Shown: piece after piece, positions 5,763 to 11,873 of the stretch
Layout: every line of letters starts with the position of its first letter
Position numbering within the stretch: the stretch's first letter is position 1
NCBI GenBank assembly: GCA_934663655.1
Contig: CAKUKT010000042.1
Coordinates: forward strand, 1 to 12,923
Direction of reading: 5' to 3'
DNA from: an uncultured Victivallaceae bacterium
Lineage (GTDB): Bacteria; Verrucomicrobiota; Lentisphaeria; Victivallales; Victivallaceae
DNA: 12,923 nt
The notes under the pieces: model-generated
Seen by the model: the letters and a program-made list of their open reading frames with translations, nothing else
Told to the model about the DNA's origin: nothing
Databases searched by the model: none
Translations under genes and position numbers: made by a program

Positions 5763-8207
5763 TCAGGGGGTAACCTGCAGTTCGAGCACCGAACCCATTC
5801 CCTCCGGTGTCGTCGCGGTGAGCATCAATCGTCCGGTTTGACCGGGTAGTGCCCGCAGCACCGCCAGGGCGAGGCCGTGGTAGAGATGGATCATATTGCC
5901 GGTGAAGGCATCATGACCGAGGCTGTCGCCGTTGTCGACGCCGAGCAGTTCCCCGGGGCCGGAAAGGGTGAGCAGCACCGGAAAATTCGCATCCGGGGTC
6001 ACCGTACCGGCGCCGTCCACTGAACGGATGGTTACGAAGGCCAGTTCGTTATCCGGACCGCCGAATGAATCCGCGGGGCAGAGGAGTTCGATTTTCTCCG
6101 GATCACCGGCGGTTTTCAAAGTATATTCCGCATGGAATTTGCCGTTGCGTTTGGCCACTACCCGGAGGGTTCCGGGCTCATATTCGACGAACCATTCCAG
6201 AAAGCGGCGCCGGGTGTCGGCGAAGTGGCGAACGCCGAGCGAACGCCCGTTGAGAAAGAGTTCAGCTTCATCACCGTTGGTGAAGCAACGCACCGGCAGA
6301 CGGCTCCCCGCCGCATCCGGCCAGCTCCAGTGCGGCATCAGATAGGCCATCGGTTCCGAACTCCAGCAGCTCCGGTAGAGGTGGTAGACATCCTTGGGAA
6401 AGCCCGCGGTGTCGACCAGGCCGGAGTTGCTGGAACGCTGCGGCCAGCGGATGCCGTCAACGGCGCAGAAGGGTTCGCCGAGATAGTCGAACCCGCTCCA
6501 GACAAATTCTCCGGCGGAGAAGTCCATTGCCTCCTGCGTCGCCAGCGCCAGTTCCACCGGAGTTCCGGCCACGTTGGTCATGAAAGCCGTATCCCGGTGA
6601 CAGCTGCAACCGGGGCGCGGCGGAACGCTGATCGAGGCGTCGGGAGCTTCGATTTCGTTACCGTCCCAATCCAGCCGCCGCGGGGAGAGCGCCTCCGCAA
6701 AACGCCAGTCACGCCGGGAGGTGTCGAAGAGATATTCGCCGCGGCTGTATTCCGAGGCCACCGTTTCGGAACCGATCACCCGGTGGTGGGCATGGGCGAG
6801 GCGGTAGTGCTGCGGGGTATAGTTGATCCCGAACACATCCAGCGCCGCCCCCATCCCTCCGGAGAGCGCGCCGGGAGTATCGCTGACGCCGGCGGTCACG
6901 GGGCGGGAAGGATCCAGACGATGGATTATCGCGGTGAGAAAACGGGCGGTTTCAGCTCCCGCCGGGGTGGCTTGTTCAAGAATCTCATTGCCGATGCTCC
7001 AGAGCACCACCGACGGGTGATGGCGGTCGCGGCGGACAAATTCGCTGAGGTCGCGCTCCGCCCATTCGTCGAAGTAGTGGGAATAGCCGTGATAGTCCTC
7101 GGGAATGTTCCACCTCCGGATGGTCGCTTCGATGTCGGTGGCATCGACACACTGACGGAACCCGGCGGCTCCTTTGGTGACGCGCCATTCATCGAAGGCC
7201 TCGTCCATCACCAGCATGCCGGTTTCATCGCACAGATCGAGCAGCCGGGGGGAGGGGGGATTGTGAGCGGTGCGGATTGCGTTGCATCCCATTCGGCGCA
7301 AGATTTCGAGCTGTCTTCTGAGGGCGTCGGGGAAGTTCGCGCCGCCGAGACAGCCGAAGTTCTCATGCAGGCACACTCCCCGGATCTGAACCCGTCTGCC
7401 GTTGAGATGAAAGCCGTCGTCGCGGGTGAATTTGATTTCGCGCACTCCGAAGCGCAGGGTTCGGCGGTCGGAAATTTCTCCGTCGGGTTCGATGAGCTGG
7501 GCGTTCAGGGTGTACAACTGCGGTGAATCGACATCCCAGCGCCTGGGGGAGGGGATGTCGAAAGCGAACTTCGCGCCGCCGTCGGCATCGACATGCCGGG
7601 AGGCGGAGGCGATGATGGTTCCGGCGGGTGAGATCAGTTCGAGTGCGATGCTCCCCCGTTCGCTGTCGGTTTCGGCGGTGACGGCAACGCCGGCCAGACG
7701 GTCGGAGAGTTCGCTGGTTTCGACATGAATCCCGTGGCGCAGGAATCGGCGCGAACCGGTGACGAGCATCCGCACATCACGGCAGATCCCGCCGCCGGGG
7801 TACCAGCGGCAGCATGGGGACGGAACTTCGGCGCATACTGCGATGACGTTGTCGCCGGGGCGGAGATGGCCGGTGAGTTCATATTCGCACCCGAGCGAAC
7901 CATTGGGGCGGAACCCGAGCAGGGTGCCGTTGCACCAGACGCGGCTCAACCGGCTGACGCCTTCGAAATCTATGAAGCGGCGAGTTGCTTCGGGGAGGTC
8001 GATCCGGAAATGGCGACGGTACCAGCCGGTTCCTCCCGGGAGGTAGCCGTGACCGGCGCTGTGGCGGGAATCGAAGGATTTGCCGATCAGAAAATCGAAG
8101 GGCAGGGCGACACGCCTCCAGTTTGAATCGTCGAAATCGAGGGCTTCGGCCCCGGATAGCGGTCCATCGCAAAAGCGCCAGTCGGAATTGAAGAGTTCGC
8201 AGTTCAT
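5763..8207 (-). CDS. Glycoside hydrolase family 2 (beta-galactosidase/beta-glycuronidase-like)
   Basis: An 814-residue retaining exo-glycosidase with the full GH2 architecture. An N-terminal sugar-binding jelly roll (~1-150) contains GTGWYRRHF and RWYPGGGICRDV. An immunoglobulin-like domain spans ~160-260. The TIM barrel (~265-590) contains GVCLHENFG, AHNPPSPRLLDLCDETG and MDEAFDEW. The acid/base is Glu408 in SIGNE, and the nucleophile is most likely Glu481 in GSET. GEFVWSGFDYLGEP (567-579) closes the barrel, and C-terminal beta domains (~635-814) include GELLGVDNGDSLGHDAF. This layout matches the galactosidase-type GH2 enzymes carrying DUF4982-like and GH2 C-terminal domains. No signal peptide is seen (MNCELFNSDWRF), so it should act on imported oligosaccharides in the cytoplasm. 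The start at 8207 has GAGGA at 8214-8218. It has its own promoter and candidate terminator, so it is a separate unit from the SDR operon upstream. Exact sugar specificity (galactoside, glucuronide or mannoside) cannot be read from sequence. Confidence 0.93.
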   Translation of the reverse strand: MNCELFNSDWRFCDGPLSGAEALDFDDSNWRRVALPFDFLIGKSFDSRHSAGHGYLPGGTGWYRRHFRIDLPEATRRFIDFEGVSRLSRVWCNGTLLGFRPNGSLGCEYELTGHLRPGDNVIAVCAEVPSPCCRWYPGGGICRDVRMLVTGSRRFLRHGIHVETSELSDRLAGVAVTAETDSERGSIALELISPAGTIIASASRHVDADGGAKFAFDIPSPRRWDVDSPQLYTLNAQLIEPDGEISDRRTLRFGVREIKFTRDDGFHLNGRRVQIRGVCLHENFGCLGGANFPDALRRQLEILRRMGCNAIRTAHNPPSPRLLDLCDETGMLVMDEAFDEWRVTKGAAGFRQCVDATDIEATIRRWNIPEDYHGYSHYFDEWAERDLSEFVRRDRHHPSVVLWSIGNEILEQATPAGAETARFLTAIIHRLDPSRPVTAGVSDTPGALSGGMGAALDVFGINYTPQHYRLAHAHHRVIGSETVASEYSRGEYLFDTSRRDWRFAEALSPRRLDWDGNEIEAPDASISVPPRPGCSCHRDTAFMTNVAGTPVELALATQEAMDFSAGEFVWSGFDYLGEPFCAVDGIRWPQRSSNSGLVDTAGFPKDVYHLYRSCWSSEPMAYLMPHWSWPDAAGSRLPVRCFTNGDEAELFLNGRSLGVRHFADTRRRFLEWFVEYEPGTLRVVAKRNGKFHAEYTLKTAGDPEKIELLCPADSFGGPDNELAFVTIRSVDGAGTVTPDANFPVLLTLSGPGELLGVDNGDSLGHDAFTGNMIHLYHGLALAVLRALPGQTGRLMLTATTPEGMGSVLELQVTP

Positions 8208-8254
8208 CGGTGATCCTCTCTCTGCCGGGTTTGGTTGGTTTTTCCCGGAGAAAG

Positions 8255-8283
8255 AATATACACTTCCAATGCGGTGCTTGCAA
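8255..8283 (-). promoter_or_regulatory. Sigma70-type promoter of the GH2 gene
   Basis: Read on the minus strand, -35 TTGCAA (8278-8283) and -10 TATATT (8255-8260, five of six consensus bases) are separated by exactly 17 bases. Predicted transcription start is near 8248, about 40 bases before the ATG at 8207. The position between the inverted repeat at 8317-8395 and the Shine-Dalgarno fits a dedicated, regulated promoter. Confidence 0.65.
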
Positions 8284-8316
8284 ATGAAAACGCCGACCGG
8301 AAAGAGAAATCATTTC

Positions 8317-8395
8317 CACCGCCGGATTAAGCCGGGGGCGAGTCGCGGCCAATCACCAGGCAATATCGATTCTCCCCTGGCTTAACCCGGCGGTG
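8317..8395. repeat. Long inverted repeat (22-base arms, 35-base spacer)
   Basis: Left arm 8317-8338 and right arm 8374-8395 are reverse complements at 20 of 22 positions (core TTAAGCC / GGCTTAA flanked by GCCGG/CCGGC blocks). It lies upstream of the GH2 promoter and overlaps the 3' end of the putative relic reading frame. No T tract follows on either strand, so it is not a standard terminator. It could be a strong RNA hairpin, an operator pair or a REP-like element. Confidence 0.75.
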
Positions 8396-8508
8396 TTGCA
8401 TGTGATTGCAAGCGGATTGTCGCGGGAATAGATCTGGTCAGGTCCGCTGTTGTCCCGGATCAGCTTGTCGGCAACCGGCCCGCCGGGAGTGATGAGCCGG
8501 AAGCGATT
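8353..8508 (-). pseudogene. Possible C-terminal relic of an unidentified protein
   Basis: In a frame different from the SDR gene, 51 codons stay open between a TAA at 8509-8511 and a TGA at 8353-8355. There is no start codon or ribosome site. The translation runs from RFRLITPGGPVADK to a terminal strand-like AGLSQGRIDIAW and has the look of the natural end of a secreted or beta-sandwich protein, with GC-rich third positions typical of this genome. It overlaps the last ~16 codons of the SDR gene, whose own C-terminal tail is unusual, as if a deletion fused the SDR gene to the end of a neighbouring gene. I do not recognise the parent family. A chance open frame of this length in GC-rich DNA is a real alternative. 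Confidence 0.3.
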
Positions 8509-9260
8509 TTAGAGAGATCCCCGTTGACGGTGATGCCGCCGTCGGCGACGATGATGCTGCCGTTGAGATAACTTGATTCGTCCGAGGCGAGAAAGAGGGC
8601 GATTCCGGCGATTTCCTCCGGGGTGCCGTAACGGCGCAGCGGGGTACGGAGTTTCAGAAAGCGCTCCTCGTCAAAATCGGAATTTTCCGGATTGCTCCGG
8701 CGCATCATCGGGGTCATGATCGCGGCCGGAGCAATGCAGTTGACGCGAACTCCGCAGGGCCCGTATTCCACCGCAAGAGATTTGGTGAGCTGGACGATGG
8801 CGCCCTTGGTCGCGGTGTAGGCATCGCAGTCGGGAATACCGATGAGACCGGCACTGCTGGCGGTATTGATGATCACCCCGCCGTTTTTCATCAGCAGCGG
8901 CAGCGAATATTTGCTGAAAAGATAAACGCTTTTGAGGTTGATTGCGATGATCCGGTCCCAGTTCTCCTCGGTAATATCGGCGAGGCGGCCGTCGCAGCCG
9001 GGCAGAAAAACTCCGGCATTGTTGTAGAGCACATCAAGTTTTTCCCCGGTTGCGGCGATTGCCCGCTGGACGTCCGCTGAATTGGAGACGTCGCAGGGTA
9101 CGAAGCTGATCCCCGGCTTTTCGGCGGCCCGTCCCGCTTTTTCGTCGATGTCGGCGATGATTACCTTTGCTCCTTCCGAGGCGAAAAGTTCCGCCCCGGC
9201 ACGACCGATGCCGCCGGCGCCGCCGGTGATGAGAATGGTTTTATCTTTCAGGCGTTTCAT
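8460..9260 (-). CDS. SDR-family NAD-dependent dehydrogenase
   Basis: A 266-residue classical short-chain dehydrogenase/reductase. The nucleotide-binding motif is TGGAGGIG (residues 12-19), NNAG is at 80-83, and the catalytic Ser135/136, Tyr148 and Lys152 (YTATK) are in place. The acidic Asp37 in VIIADID at the end of the second strand favours NAD(H) over NADP(H). The conserved C-terminal block YLNGSIIVADGGITVNG ends near residue 247, where such enzymes normally stop. The remaining ~19 residues are a Ser/Pro/Gly-rich tail read out of frame through a possible gene relic. The ATG at 9260 overlaps the TGA of the upstream gene as ATGA, and AGGA lies nine bases upstream, so it is the last gene of the five-gene operon. 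The likely role is oxidation or reduction of a sugar or sugar acid hydroxyl; the precise substrate is unknown. Confidence 0.93.
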   Translation of the reverse strand: MKRLKDKTILITGGAGGIGRAGAELFASEGAKVIIADIDEKAGRAAEKPGISFVPCDVSNSADVQRAIAATGEKLDVLYNNAGVFLPGCDGRLADITEENWDRIIAINLKSVYLFSKYSLPLLMKNGGVIINTASSAGLIGIPDCDAYTATKGAIVQLTKSLAVEYGPCGVRVNCIAPAAIMTPMMRRSNPENSDFDEERFLKLRTPLRRYGTPEEIAGIALFLASDESSYLNGSIIVADGGITVNGDLSKIASGSSLPAGRLPTS

Positions 9261-10117
9261 GAATGGCTTTCCTGTCTTGGACCGGCATCGAAGCCGATGG
9301 TGTCGGGAAGTTCGATGTCCCGTGTTCTATCGATCCATTCGCGCAGATATTTCTCGGAGCCGAGACCGACTCCCATGACCGAATTGGCTTCGAAAATCAG
9401 TCCGTCCAGCCGACCGGAACGCATCAGGCAGAGTCCGAGTTCACACTGATGCGCCATCAATTCCGCGGGAACCTCCCGACGGTTGGGAAAATCGTACATG
9501 TATATACCGAGGAGTTTCCGATGGCGGGGAAATTTCTGTTCAATTTTTTCAAACCGCTTTTCCAGTTCCGGCAGTTCGTCGGCGTCCCACGTCCAGATCG
9601 TGATCCCGTCGAGGTAATCGAAGAGCTGCGGGTCGGCGCCGTCCGTTTTACCCGCGTACCACACCGCATAAATCGGAAGCCGCCTGGGGGCGCGATCCAG
9701 ATCGGTGCGAATGGTCCGCAGTGTATCGACGAGGCGCGAGGTCTCTTCCAGGGTGCCGTAACCGCCGAAGAAATCATCCAGAAACGCTCCGACGACATTC
9801 GGGTAGTTTTCCGCCAGCTCGCAGATGAACTTCTCCTCGTTGCCGCTTCGGAATCCGCCGCTCCCGCAGGCACTCCACATCACCCGTTTGAGCCGACGGA
9901 AACTTTCGCAGTACTGGCGCGCCTCGCTCGTGAACGGTACCGGAATCCCGTGGGCGTTCACCATGATGACGTTGGGAACCCCGAGCATGAAAGCCGCTTC
10001 CGCGGGAGTTATCCGGGATCCCCAGTTGCGCTCTTTTTTCCCGAGTGCGTTCAGCAGCGTGTCATCCTGATGGGGGCGAACGCCGAACAACCAGAAATGG
10101 TCTGATGCTTTGCTCAT
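9257..10117 (-). CDS. Uncharacterised TIM-barrel-like protein in the transketolase/SDR operon
   Basis: A 286-residue protein of no family I can name. Eight evenly spaced hydrophobic strands, each followed by a helix-like stretch, can be picked out: WLFGV, NVIMVN, RVMWSACGSG, VVGAFLDDFF, IYAVWYAG, ITIWTWDAD, LGIYMYDF and DGLIFEANS. That is the rhythm of a (beta/alpha)8 barrel. Acidic residues fall at strand ends (Asp114/Asp115, Asp178, Asp209, Glu243), as in glycoside hydrolases and aldolase-type barrels. There is no signal peptide, so it is cytoplasmic. Similar conserved hypothetical proteins occur, as I recall, in planctomycetes and Lentisphaerota. The start at 10117 has AGGGTG at 10124-10129. 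It begins 20 bases after the transketolase C-subunit stop and its stop overlaps the SDR start. By position it is a candidate for the pathway-specific step of this operon, for example a glycosidase, isomerase or aldolase; that is inference only. Confidence 0.8.
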   Translation of the reverse strand: MSKASDHFWLFGVRPHQDDTLLNALGKKERNWGSRITPAEAAFMLGVPNVIMVNAHGIPVPFTSEARQYCESFRRLKRVMWSACGSGGFRSGNEEKFICELAENYPNVVGAFLDDFFGGYGTLEETSRLVDTLRTIRTDLDRAPRRLPIYAVWYAGKTDGADPQLFDYLDGITIWTWDADELPELEKRFEKIEQKFPRHRKLLGIYMYDFPNRREVPAELMAHQCELGLCLMRSGRLDGLIFEANSVMGVGLGSEKYLREWIDRTRDIELPDTIGFDAGPRQESHS

Positions 10118-10137
10118 ATTTTCACCCTGATCTTTTA

Positions 10138-11064
10138 TTATTTTATGTTGAGCATTCCGACAACCGCATCGGTGATCGCGTCAACACCGAGCCCGTAGCG
10201 GTCCCGCAGAAAGGCCTGACTGCCGATTTCAGTGACGTAAACATCCGGGAGGGCCAGGCGTTTGAACTTGATTCTGGAACCGCCGGCATCCGTCAGCACC
10301 TCCGCCACGGCACTGCCGAAGCCCCCGGAGAGGTTGTGCTCCTCAAGGGTGAGGATCGCGCCGGTTTCCGCCGCGTCGCGCAGAATCGCCTCCCGGTCGA
10401 TCGGCTTGATCGACGGGTGGCTGGTCACCCGGCAATGTATACCCCGGCGGGCGAGCTTCTCCGCCGCCCGCACCGCGTTGATGCCGATGGTACCGGTAAA
10501 AAGGATCGCCGCATCGTTGCCGGGAGCGAGCGGCAGCGCCCTGCCGATCCGGAACTCCACCGGTTCCGGATGCAGATCGGGTTCACCCATGTAGCCGCAA
10601 CGAAAATAGACCGGACCGGGATATGCCATCATGGCCCGGGTCGCCGCGCGGGCTTCCGGAATGTCCGCGGGTGCGAGCACCACAATGTTGGGCAGGGCGC
10701 GCATGATGGCGATATCTTCGGTGGAGTGGTGGGAGATTCCGAGTTCACCGTAGGCCATTCCGCCGCCGATGATCACGATTTTGACATTGGCGTTGTGGTA
10801 GCAGACATCGTTGCGAACCTGTTCAAGGCAGCGCAACGTGGGGAAGTTGGCTATCGAATAGGTCACCGCGATATTTCCTTCGAGCGCGAGCCCGCAGGCG
10901 ACGCCGGTCATATTCTGCTCGGCGACGCCGCAATTGATGAAACGCTCCGGAAACGTGCGGGCGAATCCCTCGATTTCACCATAGCCGATGTCAGCCAGCA
11001 CCAGATGAACGCGTTCATCATCTGCTGCGATTTTCAAAAGTTCCTGATTGAATGCTTTTCTCAT
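10138..11064 (-). CDS. Transketolase-like protein, C-terminal subunit
   Basis: A 308-residue protein with the pyrimidine-binding domain (~1-165) and the C-terminal transketolase domain (~180-305). It pairs with the N-terminal subunit encoded just upstream to form a thiamine-diphosphate enzyme that moves two-carbon ketol units between sugar phosphates. The activating Glu49 sits in FINCGVAEQNMTGVACGLA, and the active-site histidine region is GISHHSTED (His112/His113). C-terminal features include LTLEEHNLSGGFGSAVAE (238-255). The ATG at 11064 overlaps the partner's TGA as ATGA and has no strong Shine-Dalgarno, so translation probably depends on coupling, which helps keep the subunits equal. Split transketolases of this kind occur in housekeeping roles but also in specialised pathways such as those for apiose and sulfoquinovose. 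Without a pathway-defining neighbour the substrate remains open. Confidence 0.92.
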   Translation of the reverse strand: MRKAFNQELLKIAADDERVHLVLADIGYGEIEGFARTFPERFINCGVAEQNMTGVACGLALEGNIAVTYSIANFPTLRCLEQVRNDVCYHNANVKIVIIGGGMAYGELGISHHSTEDIAIMRALPNIVVLAPADIPEARAATRAMMAYPGPVYFRCGYMGEPDLHPEPVEFRIGRALPLAPGNDAAILFTGTIGINAVRAAEKLARRGIHCRVTSHPSIKPIDREAILRDAAETGAILTLEEHNLSGGFGSAVAEVLTDAGGSRIKFKRLALPDVYVTEIGSQAFLRDRYGLGVDAITDAVVGMLNIK

Positions 11065-11873
11065 TTTGCCGTTTCCACTTCTTGAAGCGCCTGCGCCAGC
11101 AACTCATCGGTCAGGCCGCCGTAATGCCACTGATATTGGTTCTCCATGAAACTGACGCCTTTGCCTTTTATGGTGTCGAATATCACTGCGGTAGGACGGC
11201 CGGCCACGGCAGGAAGATCGCTCAACGCCTCCTCGATCGCACCGTAATCATGGCCGTCCGCCTCCCTCACCGCCCAGCCGAACGCCTCCAGTTTGACCGG
11301 CAGCGAACGCAGATCGATGATCTCATCCGAAGAACCCAGCGCCTGAAGCCGGTTGTAGTCGATGAGCATCACGAGGTGCTGAGCCGCGAGCATGATTGCT
11401 TCCCAGGTCGAACCTTCGTTACAGTCGCCGTCACTGACCAGACAGAAGATACGATGGGCGGCGCCGCGGCGTTTCGCGGCCATGGCCATCCCGCAGGCGA
11501 CGGGAAGTCCGTGTCCGAGGGAACCGGTGGAGAACTCCACCCCGGGGACATGGTGGGAGATGTGACCGCAGAGTTTTCCCCCGTCCTGATAATAGGTGTC
11601 GAGCCACTCCAACGGAAAGAATCCCTGTTCCGCCAGCACCGCGAAGAGTGCGGCGCCGCCGTGACCCTTGCTCAGAATGAAGCGGTCACGATCTGCCATC
11701 CGGGGCGCGGTGGCGGAGGTTCTGAGGATCCGGGTATAGAGCACCGGCAGGATATCCGCCATCGAAAGCATACTGCCGATGTGTCCGCTGCGTCCACGAT
11801 GCACCATCCGGAGACAGTGGCACCGGATTTTACGGGCGAGTTCCCGGCAATCGTCATAATTGTTTTGTTTCAC
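11061..11873 (-). CDS. Transketolase-like protein, N-terminal (thiamine diphosphate-binding) subunit
   Basis: A 270-residue diphosphate-binding half of a split transketolase. Seen motifs are the substrate/TPP histidine in SGHIGS (His31), the conserved SKGHGGAALFAVLAE block (68-82), GSLGHGLPVACGMA (117-130), and the metal-diphosphate motif SDGDCNEG (Asp148) with the second metal ligand Asn174 in IDYNRLQ. The start is GTG at 11871-11873; no in-frame ATG lies nearby and AGGA at 11884-11887 gives a ten-base spacing. The GTG overlaps the ROK gene's TGA as GTGA, and the gene's own TGA overlaps the C-subunit start. This places it second in a translationally coupled operon headed by the ROK regulator. 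Full-length transketolase is about 650 residues; the two subunits here sum to 578, typical of split forms. Confidence 0.92.
   Translation of the reverse strand: MKQNNYDDCRELARKIRCHCLRMVHRGRSGHIGSMLSMADILPVLYTRILRTSATAPRMADRDRFILSKGHGGAALFAVLAEQGFFPLEWLDTYYQDGGKLCGHISHHVPGVEFSTGSLGHGLPVACGMAMAAKRRGAAHRIFCLVSDGDCNEGSTWEAIMLAAQHLVMLIDYNRLQALGSSDEIIDLRSLPVKLEAFGWAVREADGHDYGAIEEALSDLPAVAGRPTAVIFDTIKGKGVSFMENQYQWHYGGLTDELLAQALQEVETAK

Noticed and set aside
6132..7526. Long open frame on the plus strand opposite the GH2 gene (464 codons)
   Set aside because: It is antisense to a clear GH2 catalytic domain. High GC third positions keep the opposite frame open, and the translation has no recognisable motifs.
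9180..9240. GC-rich repeat-like stretch in the SDR gene
   Set aside because: It encodes the glycine-rich nucleotide-binding motif TGGAGGIG and its neighbours; the repetition is explained by Gly/Ala codons.
10045..11085. Long open frame on the plus strand opposite the transketolase C-subunit (346 codons)
   Set aside because: It is antisense to a well-motivated gene, shows no domain features and has no ribosome site.
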